A stretch of 64,000 nt of DNA from Chitinophaga dinghuensis (GCF_003259435.1 NZ_QLMA01000005.1:248001-312000), one strand, 5' to 3'; shown: positions 36,992 to 46,416, counted from the stretch's first letter. A program made the numbers and translations. Notes: generated by a model not told the origin, from the sequence alone.

Positions 36992-36997
36992 CTTGTG

Positions 36998-37020
36998 TGC
37001 CCAGAACTGGATTCGAACCA
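36998..37020. promoter_or_regulatory. Putative ICE attachment site (3' end of tRNA-Leu)
   Basis: The integrase gene and repeats lie directly beside the 3' end of the tRNA, and many Bacteroidetes ICEs recombine in tRNA 3' ends. The core cannot be defined because the second copy at the left end is outside the window. Confidence 0.45.
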
Positions 37021-37081
37021 GCACACCCTTGCGAGCGCTGCGACCTGAACACAGTGCGTCTACCAATTTCGCCATCTGGGC
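36998..37081 (-). tRNA. tRNA-Leu (anticodon CAG)
   Basis: The minus strand folds as a class II tRNA: acceptor GCCCAGA/TCTGGGC with discriminator A, D-arm GCGAAATTGGTAGACGC, anticodon stem CTGTG/CGCAG with loop TTCAGGT (anticodon CAG), a long variable arm, and a T-arm with TTCGAAT. CCA is not encoded. The 3' end faces the integrase. Confidence 0.95.
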
Positions 37082-37153
37082 AACTGATTTTGTGTTTCAG
37101 GACGGCAAAGATAGGAATAGATTCTATTCTACCAAATCTTTTTTAAAATAAAA

Positions 37154-37183
37154 TTTCAGCCACCCGGTTGCGAGTGGCTGAAA
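37154..37183 (-). terminator. Terminator of the DinB-family gene
   Basis: TTTCAGCCAC and GTGGCTGAAA form a 10-base-pair stem (37154-37163, 37174-37183); on the minus strand it is followed by TTTTATTTT. The stem starts 15 bases after the stop codon. Confidence 0.8.
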
Positions 37184-37198
37184 ATGAAGGTGTAATGA

Positions 37199-37693
37199 TT
37201 AACGCTCGTAGAACTTAGGAGGCTCGATCCCTAACGCTCTCAGGTATACGTAACCCTGTCCGCGATGATGCACTTCATTATCGATGAAATAAAGCAGAAT
37301 ATCAATCACTGGCCCCTCAAAGAAACCCCAGGAGTTCTCCCTGGCACGGAAACGCTCAGGTGTCATCGCTGACCATTCTGCATTGATCTTTTCTGTTACT
37401 TCATCCCAGTATGCCAGCAACTCCTCTTTTGTTTTGATAGCATTACCCTTCGCTTCCAACTCTTCAAATGGCGTCCAGTTGCCATAAGCCATCCCATCGA
37501 TGCCAGTAGCAATACCCACCGCTTCCAGCGCCAACTGCGAAAATGGACGCATTCCGCCAATGGAAAATTCAAATAATTCTTTTTCAGGGAACGCTTCAAT
37601 GACACGACGAGTTAATCCACGATGACCTTGCCAATGCTTTAAAATTTCTTCCGGAGAGAGAATTGCAGGTGCGTTCAATGTTGCTGTAGACAT
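37199..37693 (-). CDS. DinB-family putative metal-dependent protein
   Basis: 164 residues with the four-helix DinB layout and putative metal ligands in HWQGH (H20, H24) and EVHHRGQ (H142, H143). DinB-like proteins bind a divalent metal and include thiol-dependent enzymes, but this one has no assigned activity. It stands alone with its own terminator and is the first chromosomal gene past the tRNA. Confidence 0.8.
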   Translation of the reverse strand: MSTATLNAPAILSPEEILKHWQGHRGLTRRVIEAFPEKELFEFSIGGMRPFSQLALEAVGIATGIDGMAYGNWTPFEELEAKGNAIKTKEELLAYWDEVTEKINAEWSAMTPERFRARENSWGFFEGPVIDILLYFIDNEVHHRGQGYVYLRALGIEPPKFYER

Positions 37694-37812
37694 AATAATA
37701 AGGTTTTTGCTAGTGATTATTGATTACAATACAAAATTCAGGAGGCGATGTGACAACAGTATGTCAGTAGTAAAAAATAATCGCAAAATAATTTCTGACG
37801 GAAGCCAACAGA

Positions 37813-38235
37813 TCAATAATTCCAGATAAATGAGAAAGAAGAAATACTAAATGAAGATGCCCCCCGGGCTACCAAAAATAAATCATGCACGCCCTGAGCA
37901 TGCCGCAGATTCCCCACCAGCTTCAACGCATAAGTGGTATCCCCTGTATATGGTATATCTAATGTACCAATGATTTTTCCCTTAGGCTCGTCTATCCTAA
38001 ACTCTAACCGCGAACCCTTTTCCTTCGTAGTCTTACTAACCTCCACCCTGAAACCAATCTCCCCCAAACTCAGGTTCACCTGCGCAAAACCCAGATAACT
38101 CCCCTCCTTCATCTGAAACTCCTTTTCCGGCTTCTTCGCGGGTGCAGTCGTCGGGACCACCTGGCCACAAACAGTCAACGCCTGCAAAGCAAAAATCAGA
38201 AACAGGATACACCTCATAGGGATATGGATATTCAA
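37813..38235 (-). CDS. Secreted CBM6-like carbohydrate-binding protein
   Basis: 140 residues with a signal peptide (ending at about residue 24). The C-terminal part (IGTLDIPYTGDT, VHDLFLVARG, ISSFSFIWN) has the pattern of a family 6 carbohydrate-binding module. No catalytic domain is attached. It is divergently oriented to a TetR regulator, with an inverted repeat between them. Confidence 0.6.
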   Translation of the reverse strand: MNIHIPMRCILFLIFALQALTVCGQVVPTTAPAKKPEKEFQMKEGSYLGFAQVNLSLGEIGFRVEVSKTTKEKGSRLEFRIDEPKGKIIGTLDIPYTGDTTYALKLVGNLRHAQGVHDLFLVARGASSFSISSFSFIWNY

Positions 38236-38254
38236 AATTCTACCATTCCATTCA

Positions 38255-38272
38255 TAACAGTAGCACCTGTTA
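38255..38272. promoter_or_regulatory. Candidate TetR operator between divergent genes
   Basis: TAACAG (38255-38260) and CTGTTA (38267-38272) form an inverted repeat with a 6-base spacer in the region shared by the CBM6-like and TetR genes. Confidence 0.35.
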
Positions 38273-38365
38273 CAAGTGGAAATAATAAATAATCGACATA
38301 AAATTAATGAATTATGAGTAAATATATCAAATTAATACCATACAAACAATCTTATTAAAAAATAG

Positions 38366-38373
38366 TACATTTG
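38366..38373 (+). promoter_or_regulatory. Candidate -7 box (TACATTTG) for the TetR gene
   Basis: TACATTTG fits TAnnTTTG and is 22 bases before the ATG. No TTTG is present at the right distance upstream, so support is partial. Confidence 0.35.
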
Positions 38374-38395
38374 CCCTAATTCTTAAATAAACATA

Positions 38396-39022
38396 ATGAC
38401 AACGGAGAAATTGACTACCAAAGAGAGAATTCTGACCACCGCACTGCATTTATACAATGAACAAGGCGCCGACATAGTCACCATCCGCCATATCGCGAAA
38501 GAAATAAATATCAGCCACGGCAACCTCCAATATCATTATAAAAACACGGAAGAAATCATCCTCGCCCTGTTCAATCAACTTGCCGAGGCCATGGACAAAG
38601 GCATGGCACAAGCGGAAAACCCCGCCATCCCTACCTTCGCCCAATTCCTGGCCGACACGGAGCATATGTTCTCCATACTCTACCAATACCGCTTTATATT
38701 CCTGCACTTTGTTGCCATCACCCAACGCGTTCCGGAAATTAAAAAACGCTACAACGCTATTGAAAGCAACCGGGAACACCAGTTTATCCGCCTCTTCCAT
38801 AACTACCAGGAAACAGGCATCTTCCGCACAGATATCCCAGAAGAAGTCTGGATAGACCTCGTTACTCAAATCTTTATTGTAGGTAACTTCTGGATGCCCC
38901 ACAACGAAATACAATTACAACTGAAAGGACAAAAAGCAGTCAGACATTATGTCCATCTTGTAGGCAATATGTTCTACCCTTACCTCACTCCCAAAGGCAT
39001 CGCCACCGTACAGACATCCTGA
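38396..39022 (+). CDS. TetR/AcrR-family regulator
   Basis: 208 residues. The N-terminal helix-turn-helix is clear: KERILTTALHLYNEQGADIVTIRHIAKEINISHGNLQYHYKN in sections (about residues 8-50). The C-terminal ligand-binding part is divergent. It probably represses its own gene and the divergent CBM6-like gene through the inverted repeat between them; that is inference. Confidence 0.88.
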   Translation: MTTEKLTTKERILTTALHLYNEQGADIVTIRHIAKEINISHGNLQYHYKNTEEIILALFNQLAEAMDKGMAQAENPAIPTFAQFLADTEHMFSILYQYRFIFLHFVAITQRVPEIKKRYNAIESNREHQFIRLFHNYQETGIFRTDIPEEVWIDLVTQIFIVGNFWMPHNEIQLQLKGQKAVRHYVHLVGNMFYPYLTPKGIATVQTS

Positions 39023-39060
39023 CATGATATTTGTCAGCTCCATCCCTGACGTTACTCATT

Positions 39061-39089
39061 TTTGGTGAACTTTAAAGCAAATAGCTTTG
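39061..39089 (+). promoter_or_regulatory. Bacteroidetes-type promoter for the baeRF gene
   Basis: TTTG at 39061-39064 and TAGCTTTG at 39082-39089 match the -33 and -7 elements with a 17-base spacer. The start codon at 39114 is 25 bases after the -7 box. Confidence 0.55.
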
Positions 39090-39113
39090 TTAAACCACCA
39101 AAAGCGAATAGCT

Positions 39114-40187
39114 ATGCAAGAACAAGATGTTATTCAATTGAGTCAGCTTCGCGGGGAACCAGCTGTTACTGTTCTCATCTCTACTCACCGGACTTTCCCG
39201 GACAATAAACGAGACAGTATCAACCTCAAAAACCTGGTAACTGCCGCGGAGAAACAGTTGTACGAGCTATATGACAAACGCGCTGTATGGCCCATACTGG
39301 AGAAAATAAAAGAAATGGAAACAGGGATCGATCACCGGTATAATCTGGATAGCCTCGTTCTTTACGCTTCCGAAAACTTCAGTAAAGTCTACAACCTTCC
39401 CGTCGATACAACAGATCGTATCATCATCGGCAAACGCTTTGAAATCAGACCGCTGCTAAAAGCGCTGCAAGACGTAACCCACTATTACGCCATCTCTGTG
39501 AGCCGACAGAAAATCCGTCTGCTGGAAGCCGACAACGAAACGCTCATCCGGGAAATTCATAACGAGGATTTTCCTTTTGAAAATACAAACTACTACACCA
39601 CCGACCCAATGAAATTAAAAAATGATGCGGTAATAGATGACCTCATCAAAGAATACTTCAATGTGGCCGACAAACGATTTAAGAAATATTACCACGAAAA
39701 TCCGTTACCTGTAGTATTAATGGGCGATACCAAAATGCTGGCATACTACCAGGAACAAATGGATATCAAAGGAATCGTCATCGGTACCGTAAATGGTAGC
39801 TTCGACGATACGCAGGATCATGATATACCCAGACAAGTAGGTCCTGTTCTGAAACAAATGAAAGAGAAAAAACAGGAAGAAATCCAGCAGGCAATAGCTA
39901 CTGCCCAATCTCAACAGCGCTTACTGGTAGACCTCAGTGATATTTATCGTGCAGCCGTCGACGGTAGTGCCGATACATTATATGTAGAAAACACCTATTT
40001 CCAGCCAGGAACAATTCATGATGGCGCCGTCTCCCTACATCCGGATGAAGATGGCAGTAAAGACCTCTCCTACGATGTGCTTCTTCCCATCATTGAAACC
40101 ATCCTCTCTAAAAGCGGAAAAGTGGTTTTCGTAGATGAAGGTGCGCTGAACGAATTCCAAGGCATCGCACTTTCTACAAGATTTTAG
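39114..40187 (+). CDS. baeRF-family protein (release factor-like, stress-associated)
   Basis: 357 residues from the ATG at 39114. It matches the bacterial archaeo-eukaryotic release factor group (baeRF), with VTVLISTHRTFPDNKRDSINLKN at the start, SRQKIRLLEAD in the centre and IPRQVGPVLKQMKEKKQ later. The C-terminal part resembles the L7Ae-like domain. Relatives are linked to ribosome stress; no enzymatic role is claimed. It precedes a universal stress gene by 84 bases with a hairpin between. Confidence 0.72.
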   Translation: MQEQDVIQLSQLRGEPAVTVLISTHRTFPDNKRDSINLKNLVTAAEKQLYELYDKRAVWPILEKIKEMETGIDHRYNLDSLVLYASENFSKVYNLPVDTTDRIIIGKRFEIRPLLKALQDVTHYYAISVSRQKIRLLEADNETLIREIHNEDFPFENTNYYTTDPMKLKNDAVIDDLIKEYFNVADKRFKKYYHENPLPVVLMGDTKMLAYYQEQMDIKGIVIGTVNGSFDDTQDHDIPRQVGPVLKQMKEKKQEEIQQAIATAQSQQRLLVDLSDIYRAAVDGSADTLYVENTYFQPGTIHDGAVSLHPDEDGSKDLSYDVLLPIIETILSKSGKVVFVDEGALNEFQGIALSTRF

Positions 40188-40213
40188 AACTGCAGCACAT
40201 CTGTTGTAACCTC

Positions 40214-40249
40214 CGGCGCCTGCGCTCTAAACCGCAGGCGCCGTATTTT
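40214..40249 (+). terminator. Hairpin between baeRF and universal stress genes
   Basis: CGGCGCCTGCG (40214-40224) pairs with CGCAGGCGCCG (40233-40243), 8-base loop, then TATTTT. It may terminate or attenuate transcription into the stress gene. Confidence 0.65.
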
Positions 40250-40271
40250 CTGACAACCAACTTTATCAATA

Positions 40272-41081
40272 ATGAAAGTACTCGTCCCTACCGATTTTTC
40301 CGAAGCAGCCTTTAATGCAGCGAAATATGCGGTTACTATGTCTTCCCGTTTTCAAAAAGCCGATATCACTTTGTACCACTCCTATAGCGTACTACACCTC
40401 TCCGGTATTCCCATGCCAGTAATGCCGGAAGATACGCCCGCTTTTAAGGAAAAAATTATCGGAGAATTGAATAAAATAAAAGAACAGCTGGCAGACATTA
40501 CCCCTCGCACCACCACCATCAATTGTGAAACAGATGTACTTCCTCTGTTGGAAGGTATGCAGCAAATCATCGATATCCGTAGCATCAATATGGTTATCAT
40601 GGGCATCACCGGTAAAAGCGGATTACAAAAGACCCTCATAGGCAGCAATACACTGGCCGTAACACAACATATCACCATTCCCGTAATTATTATTCCTACG
40701 GCTGCCGCCTGGAAACCACAAAATAAAATCCTCTTTGCCTATAACAAGAAACAACCGCTTCTCAGCAGGCAAAGCAATGCCATTGAGCAACTAGTCACCA
40801 AACTAGGCGCTCACCTGGATGTATTATATGTAGGGGAAGACGTAGACTCTCCTGCTGTCAAACAGGAAATTGAAAAACTATTGCATGTACATGATATCTC
40901 CTATCATACTGCCCGCCATCATAAAACAGCCTCGGATATCCTGCACTTTGCGGAAAAAGAATCTACCGATATGCTGCTGGCAATACCTGGCAAATACAGC
41001 TTCCTGGAAGATCTCTTTCACAAAAGCGTGACTAAAGAACTCGCCTATAAAACGCATATTCCTCTGATTGTTATCGGCTGA
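40272..41081 (+). CDS. Tandem universal stress protein
   Basis: 269 residues made of two UspA-like halves. The first starts KVLVPTDFSEAAFNAAKYA and carries the nucleotide-binding GITGKSGLQKTLIGSNT loop at about residues 115-131. The second half has a degenerate loop. It is a cytoplasmic stress protein, here probably coexpressed with the baeRF protein. Confidence 0.9.
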   Translation: MKVLVPTDFSEAAFNAAKYAVTMSSRFQKADITLYHSYSVLHLSGIPMPVMPEDTPAFKEKIIGELNKIKEQLADITPRTTTINCETDVLPLLEGMQQIIDIRSINMVIMGITGKSGLQKTLIGSNTLAVTQHITIPVIIIPTAAAWKPQNKILFAYNKKQPLLSRQSNAIEQLVTKLGAHLDVLYVGEDVDSPAVKQEIEKLLHVHDISYHTARHHKTASDILHFAEKESTDMLLAIPGKYSFLEDLFHKSVTKELAYKTHIPLIVIG

Positions 41082-41091
41082 TCCCCGATCA

Positions 41092-43557
41092 CTATTTGAT
41101 TTGTTTTGGCGCCCCGGCAGGTGGCGGTAGTTTTGTTTTGTCTACCCATTGCGGAGGTGTGTTGTAATCACAACCGTCTGTTTTACTATTGTCATTACAT
41201 TCATTTGCCACCTGGGCTTCATCGCCTGTAGGCACAGGAGGTTTGCCAAACAAATTCTTACTTTCTGCTTCCAGACCGGATTGTTTACATTCATTCGCAT
41301 CCACTTTAGACTTAGTGGCGTCGTGATGTTCGGCCTTACCTGGAGGTGGCGTAGGTTGCTGTAATCTCACCAACGCAATGCGATACATCTGGAAGAAAGC
41401 CTCCCAGGGCCTTTCCCCCTGCCCACCTGATGCCACAAAGGCATCAATGGCAGTCAGCACCCGCTGTCCCAATTTTGTACCGGCACTCAATCCGAATATA
41501 CGCAGCCTGTCTTCCGGCTTGGTGACTGTCTTAAACAGTTGCAGGAATTCACGGGTAAGATCCTTATTCGTACCAAATTCCTTGCCCTGCAAATGCGTAC
41601 TCAGATCCTGGGCAGATTGTACGCCATACTCTTTAATCACATCCACTAAATGACTCTCCGGATTATTATTCAGCGCTGCACCCAGCAATTCTCCCGTCCC
41701 CTGAGACAGCGCAATATTCTTCTTATCCACCGCCAACGCCTCCGCTACCATTCCCTGGAATTTCTTTCCTCTGTCTTCCCCTAATTGTTCATTAATCTCT
41801 TTTTCCTTGCCTTCCGGTGAGGCATAGCCGCGAACATACTGAACAGCATATCCTTCCTTTACTTTATCCTGAACAAGTTTCAGGTTGTTTTTATTCTGCT
41901 CTTTCAGATCGGCATCATCCGGCTCATTGGTGGTATAGTACTTGAAATAATGCAGGAAATCCTCCGGAGGAGCAGGTTTCGGCGTTTCCGGCTTGGTATC
42001 ATCTTCCTGTTTACTATCCTCACAGGTATATTCCACAATAGGCGGAGGACAAATACAACTAGTATTTACACAGTTCGGACGAGTAGGTGCAGCAGGTTTG
42101 TCAAAACTAAACTGATACTTCAACCCATAGGTCGTTGGTAGCCCACCCGTTTGATTCACATCTGCCGACAGGCCATGTTGTCCTAACTGCGCGCCCAGAT
42201 TGACATCCCACATATTCGGATTCACTCCCTGCACATTGCCATAATGCAAATAATCAAAATGACCTTTCACTCTTAATGGCTGATTGCCTACATTTCCCAA
42301 TCCCAGATTCAGATCCACAGAAACACCTCCTCCGGGCTTTCCATCTGGAATAGCACGCGGGCCAGTTCCTGCGCCTACATTTGTACCCTTGCCTTCTACT
42401 GTAATCTGAGAAGTATCCTTACCAGTAGGGAATGTGACAGTAATGCCACCAGTGCCAGTCACCTGCGGATCTTTCCCTCCCACAATTACATCCGGAATAT
42501 TATCCTTCAACTTCACATACATATCCGCCCGCGTAGTGCCTTTACAGTAACTGAATACCAGCGCCAGATTTCGCAAATCCGGATTATAGAACCATCCGGT
42601 AACCGCATCATTGGTGCCGGCACATTTACAGCGCTTCATCTTACGTGTAACGCTTCTCGTTATAGTGGTTTTGCCATCTCTCCAACTACGCAAGGTCACC
42701 GGGCCATCGGTAGTGCCGGCCGACTTATCCGGCGCTCTTCGGATTATGGGGTTGGATATAGGGAGATGACCAGGCTTCCGTCTGGCATCAGGCCCGCTGG
42801 CGCCCTGCTGTAAGGTATGCGTCAGTTCATGTGCCAGTAACCGGCGACCACTGTCTGTTTCAGGACTATATTTCCCATTGTTAAAATAAATATCATTTCC
42901 TACAGTAAATGCCTGCGCGTTCAGATCCCTCGACATACTGGCGGCATAATCGCCGGTATGGATTCTGATGTTGGAGAAGTCTGCTCCAAAACGGCTTTCC
43001 ATAAAGCTCTTTGTATTATCCGACATTCCGCTGCCCTGCCCTCTCGTAGCGCCAATACCAGCACTCACTTCACTACTCACCGCAGCTGTTCCCTCTCCGC
43101 CACTACTCCTTCTGATAATAGCCGCCAGTGGCTTCATCTGTAGTTTCCCCTTTTTATCTTCCTCTTCACAATGCGCACATTTACGTTGTATCATCCCAGG
43201 TTCCGGTGATCGGTGCAGTTTCTCTTCTTCACATTGCGCGCACTTACGCATGATCGACGCTTCTTTTTCCTGGTCGCAAGCAGCACATTTGCGCTGCACA
43301 GCACTACTCACAGGCGTCGCAGCGGCAGGTGCAGCGGCTGGCAAATGCATATTCATCACCTTATCTGCCATCGCATCGGCTTCTGCCTCTTGCGGATCAT
43401 CCACAGCCCCCAACGTCAGTTTGAACTGAACAGGCATACGCACCTGCTGAAAAGGAGATTCCTGATGCAATGAGGTAGCTGGCTGACTGGCAGCTACTGC
43501 CGCGGCTGCAGGTACGCTTTCTTGCGATGATCTAGTCACATTTGCATGTTCAGACAT
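41092..43557 (-). CDS. eCIS-associated DUF4157 protein with OmpA-like part
   Basis: 821 residues. Residues about 160-250 form a DUF4157 domain with the metallopeptidase-like HELTH (243-247). Before it are three RKCAxC elements with CxxC pairs at 91-94, 106-109 and 127-130. The middle is a secreted-looking beta-rich region. A later part (VRGYASPEGK followed by an N...L..DRGKKF pattern) resembles OmpA-like domains. DUF4157 proteins are typical of eCIS loci, as putative processing or cargo-linked factors. It is the last gene of the operon, 9 bases after the ATPase gene. Confidence 0.85.
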   Translation of the reverse strand: MSEHANVTRSSQESVPAAAAVAASQPATSLHQESPFQQVRMPVQFKLTLGAVDDPQEAEADAMADKVMNMHLPAAAPAAATPVSSAVQRKCAACDQEKEASIMRKCAQCEEEKLHRSPEPGMIQRKCAHCEEEDKKGKLQMKPLAAIIRRSSGGEGTAAVSSEVSAGIGATRGQGSGMSDNTKSFMESRFGADFSNIRIHTGDYAASMSRDLNAQAFTVGNDIYFNNGKYSPETDSGRRLLAHELTHTLQQGASGPDARRKPGHLPISNPIIRRAPDKSAGTTDGPVTLRSWRDGKTTITRSVTRKMKRCKCAGTNDAVTGWFYNPDLRNLALVFSYCKGTTRADMYVKLKDNIPDVIVGGKDPQVTGTGGITVTFPTGKDTSQITVEGKGTNVGAGTGPRAIPDGKPGGGVSVDLNLGLGNVGNQPLRVKGHFDYLHYGNVQGVNPNMWDVNLGAQLGQHGLSADVNQTGGLPTTYGLKYQFSFDKPAAPTRPNCVNTSCICPPPIVEYTCEDSKQEDDTKPETPKPAPPEDFLHYFKYYTTNEPDDADLKEQNKNNLKLVQDKVKEGYAVQYVRGYASPEGKEKEINEQLGEDRGKKFQGMVAEALAVDKKNIALSQGTGELLGAALNNNPESHLVDVIKEYGVQSAQDLSTHLQGKEFGTNKDLTREFLQLFKTVTKPEDRLRIFGLSAGTKLGQRVLTAIDAFVASGGQGERPWEAFFQMYRIALVRLQQPTPPPGKAEHHDATKSKVDANECKQSGLEAESKNLFGKPPVPTGDEAQVANECNDNSKTDGCDYNTPPQWVDKTKLPPPAGAPKQIK

Positions 43558-43566
43558 AACAGCATT

Positions 43567-44958
43567 TTAAAGGGTTTTACCTTCTTTTCTAAATTCTTTC
43601 CGAATCCCTTCTACCAGGTCTTCTGCCGTAATTTCCTTCGTGCTGCGGTTCAAAGCCATTAAGGATGCATATTGCACCACATTGATGATAGATCCTCCCG
43701 ATAATTCGTATTGTTGCGCAATTTTTTCCATCGCCGAAACAGGCGGAGGAACAGACGAGGTACTGAATGCGCCGTTCCATAAGCGCAAACGCTCCCGGGG
43801 CTGCGGCTTCGGAAAATGAATAATCGCCTGTAATCTTCTTACAAAAGCTTCATCCATATTATTCCTCATATTGGAAGCGAGAATCACCAACCCGGGATAA
43901 TCTTCCAACCGCTGTAATAAATAAGATATTTCCTGGTTGGCATAACGGTCATGGGCATCCGAAACATTTGTACGCTTGCCAAACAACGCATCTGCTTCGT
44001 CAAAAAACAAAATCCAGTTTTTATTCTCTGCTCTGGCAAAAACTTTCTCCAGGTTTTTCTCCGTCTCGCCTATATACTTTGATACCACCATTGACAGGTC
44101 AATCCGGTACACATCCAGTCCGAACATTTTCCCTAAAAGGGCTGCTGTCAAGGTTTTACCAGTGCCTGGAGGCCCGAAAAACAATGCCTTATAACCCGGT
44201 TTCAGGGTACGACTCATCCCCCACTCCTGGTATAGTGTCTGTCCATGTTGTAACCAGATACGTAGTTCATCCAGCTGTTTTGTAGTAAACTCGTCTACAA
44301 CCAGATCCGTCCATTCCAGGTTGGTGGTAAGTCGGCGTGCCGGGAAATCTGTACTGAACTGCGGTTTGCTCAGTTTGCCCTGCGTAAAGAAATCTACGTA
44401 CTCATGAGAAAGGCTGATTACACTGCTGGGATAAGGCTCACCCGCAGTTGTATCTATACTCAGAATATTGTGGGAATAAAAAACATGTTCGGGTTCAAAG
44501 AACGCAGACAACATAAATCGCATCGCCAGATCCGTTCCGCCTATAATGAATAATGCCGTTTCAATAGTGGGAATGAATCCGCCATGCCTGGTTCCTTTAA
44601 TACCGCCAAACTCTGTAAATCCCCTTCCAATATTTTTATTCGTAGTGAAAAACACATCTAACAACTGTGGCTGTATATGAGGGATAATTGTCAGCACCAG
44701 TAATAGTCGCTCCTCCCTTGTGAAATTATAATGACGAACAAACTGCGCATACACGGATGCATCATTGCCAAGATCCGGCGCAGGAATCGCAGCAGGATCT
44801 GCCCCGTTCGCAGTCGCAGCAGTATTTCCATTTTCATCGGGCGAAGCCTCAAAATAATGTTGCAGACGCGCATTCACCACCTGCATGAACCATTCCATTT
44901 CCTGGTCCAAACTATAGGCATTTTCAGCCGCCTTCACTATTTCCTGTTGTATATTCAT
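43567..44958 (-). CDS. AAA+ ATPase of the eCIS (Afp15-like)
   Basis: 463 residues. The AAA+ core has Walker A GPPGTGKT at 262-269, Walker B FFDEAD at 318-323 and a downstream arginine finger region (MDEAFVRRLQ). The N-terminal 200 residues are eCIS-specific. It is thought to act in particle assembly or disassembly in the cytoplasm. It lies 22 bases after the tape measure gene. Confidence 0.92.
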   Translation of the reverse strand: MNIQQEIVKAAENAYSLDQEMEWFMQVVNARLQHYFEASPDENGNTAATANGADPAAIPAPDLGNDASVYAQFVRHYNFTREERLLLVLTIIPHIQPQLLDVFFTTNKNIGRGFTEFGGIKGTRHGGFIPTIETALFIIGGTDLAMRFMLSAFFEPEHVFYSHNILSIDTTAGEPYPSSVISLSHEYVDFFTQGKLSKPQFSTDFPARRLTTNLEWTDLVVDEFTTKQLDELRIWLQHGQTLYQEWGMSRTLKPGYKALFFGPPGTGKTLTAALLGKMFGLDVYRIDLSMVVSKYIGETEKNLEKVFARAENKNWILFFDEADALFGKRTNVSDAHDRYANQEISYLLQRLEDYPGLVILASNMRNNMDEAFVRRLQAIIHFPKPQPRERLRLWNGAFSTSSVPPPVSAMEKIAQQYELSGGSIINVVQYASLMALNRSTKEITAEDLVEGIRKEFRKEGKTL

Positions 44959-44980
44959 AGTGGGAAATTGTTGTTATATT

Positions 44981-46405
44981 TTACCATTCGACCAAAATAA
45001 GTTCCTGACTCCATGGAAAATGGAGCGTACTGAATCCCCACGGAACCGCGTCTACCAAAACATCCAATGTTTTACGTTCCACCTGCAGTTTCCACCCTTG
45101 CTCTGTTTTGGAGATTAACCCATCTCTGATTAGAAAAGAATGGCGCAAACCAGGAATGGAAGTATTCTTCACGGCCGACCAATGGCCAATCACGGCCGTC
45201 AGTAAAGAGTCGGCTTCCGCTAACTCACTATCCATCAATACTGGAGCCGGCGGCAATGGCATTTCCAGGGGATAACCACAGATTATTTTTTCCAATACCA
45301 ATTGATACTCTACCGCAGCTACTTCCCCTGTAGCCAGGTAATGCAGCAGACAGATCGCTTTCACCCTGTTATCCATGCTGCCCCAATCATTAACATCCTC
45401 TTTCCAGAGCGACAATTCCATAAAAAAACGTTGCAGAAAAGGTGCAATCAATACTAAACCAGCCGTAGTAACAGCTATTTTCTCCACCTTGGTTTCTTCA
45501 TTAAATGCTGGGGTCATCCTATTTTCAACCATATTATCTTTTTCAGGGGTAACGGTAGCGCCATTCTCCTGCGCCAGCAAATCATTTAGTACCGCTGCCG
45601 CAGTAATCGTAGCATCCGTTAGTATAGGAAAGATAGTGGATTGTTGCAATTCCTTCATCAGTATCGCCCAAAATTCCCGATTGTTTTTTCCGGCAATAAT
45701 ATCTACTGCATGCAGCAATACGGGTTTCAGCAGTGGTAAGGAAGGGCCGTTCAGCCAATCGGTTATTTCCTGCCAAACACTAATGGGATATTTATTTCCC
45801 AGCAGATTAAAATTATTGTGGAGACGCGCAGTTATCAGGCTGGTCATTGTTTGCAAAGGCGGCAGTTGTTGCACAAACTCCGCTTGCACCTCCTGGCTGA
45901 ACTGCCATGCAATACGCTGCCATACAACGATGGGCGTATCGGCAGATAATAACCAGTTGGCCAGGCCAGTAGCCGCTGTTTTCCAAACTTCCATCGCCAA
46001 TTGATTCAGATCCTGCACCGTTTGACCCGCATACCAGGGCAATCGGCCCTTTAACAGAAAAAAGCGCAATATGCTTAACGGAGCCCCTGCCTGACGAAGG
46101 GCATCTTCATTTGCAATACTTGCTGCTGCTGGTAACTTGCCCCGTAAAGCCTCTTCCAGCTTATATTCCAACATTTGTTGCAAACCAGTTTGGAAGCCGA
46201 GGGCACTCATAGAGCCCAAATCCAGGTCCAGCTTGTCCAGATGCAGTATGGTATCTGCGTCTGCATATTTAGAGAATACATTTTCCAGTGCCGCCTCCAG
46301 GGTTTCCTGGATCGTTGCCGTGAAGTTATGGCGCAGGTTGAGTGCCTGTATCTCATCGTTACAGCTTATCTCAAACTCCAATCTGTTGATGATATGCCTA
46401 TTCAT
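44981..46405 (-). CDS. eCIS tape measure protein
   Basis: 474 residues. The N-terminal pattern (HIINRLEFEISC, then LDLDLGSM) is that of the contractile injection system tape measure family. The rest is helical with no long low-complexity repeat. It sets tube length in related systems. It is preceded by the Afp12-like gene by 11 bases. Confidence 0.82.
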   Translation of the reverse strand: MNRHIINRLEFEISCNDEIQALNLRHNFTATIQETLEAALENVFSKYADADTILHLDKLDLDLGSMSALGFQTGLQQMLEYKLEEALRGKLPAAASIANEDALRQAGAPLSILRFFLLKGRLPWYAGQTVQDLNQLAMEVWKTAATGLANWLLSADTPIVVWQRIAWQFSQEVQAEFVQQLPPLQTMTSLITARLHNNFNLLGNKYPISVWQEITDWLNGPSLPLLKPVLLHAVDIIAGKNNREFWAILMKELQQSTIFPILTDATITAAAVLNDLLAQENGATVTPEKDNMVENRMTPAFNEETKVEKIAVTTAGLVLIAPFLQRFFMELSLWKEDVNDWGSMDNRVKAICLLHYLATGEVAAVEYQLVLEKIICGYPLEMPLPPAPVLMDSELAEADSLLTAVIGHWSAVKNTSIPGLRHSFLIRDGLISKTEQGWKLQVERKTLDVLVDAVPWGFSTLHFPWSQELILVEW

Positions 46406-46416
46406 CGCCTGAATTA

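Larger units (their letters stand above)
1..36997. mobile_element. Integrative conjugative element (right part), Bacteroidetes CTnDOT/Tra type
   Basis: The stretch holds a relaxase, a coupling protein, a tra operon and a terminal tyrosine recombinase beside a tRNA-Leu gene, which together define an ICE. The right border is inferred to be at the 3' end of the tRNA at about 36998. The left border is not in the window, because the coupling protein runs off position 1. Cargo lies between 5.6 and 22.8 kb. I see no traO, traP or traQ counterpart after traN. Exact borders need the second copy of the tRNA end, which is outside the window. Confidence 0.85.

Noticed and set aside
38396..41081. Stress genes as part of the ICE
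   Set aside because: They lie beyond the tRNA attachment site, away from the integrase, and look like ordinary chromosomal genes.
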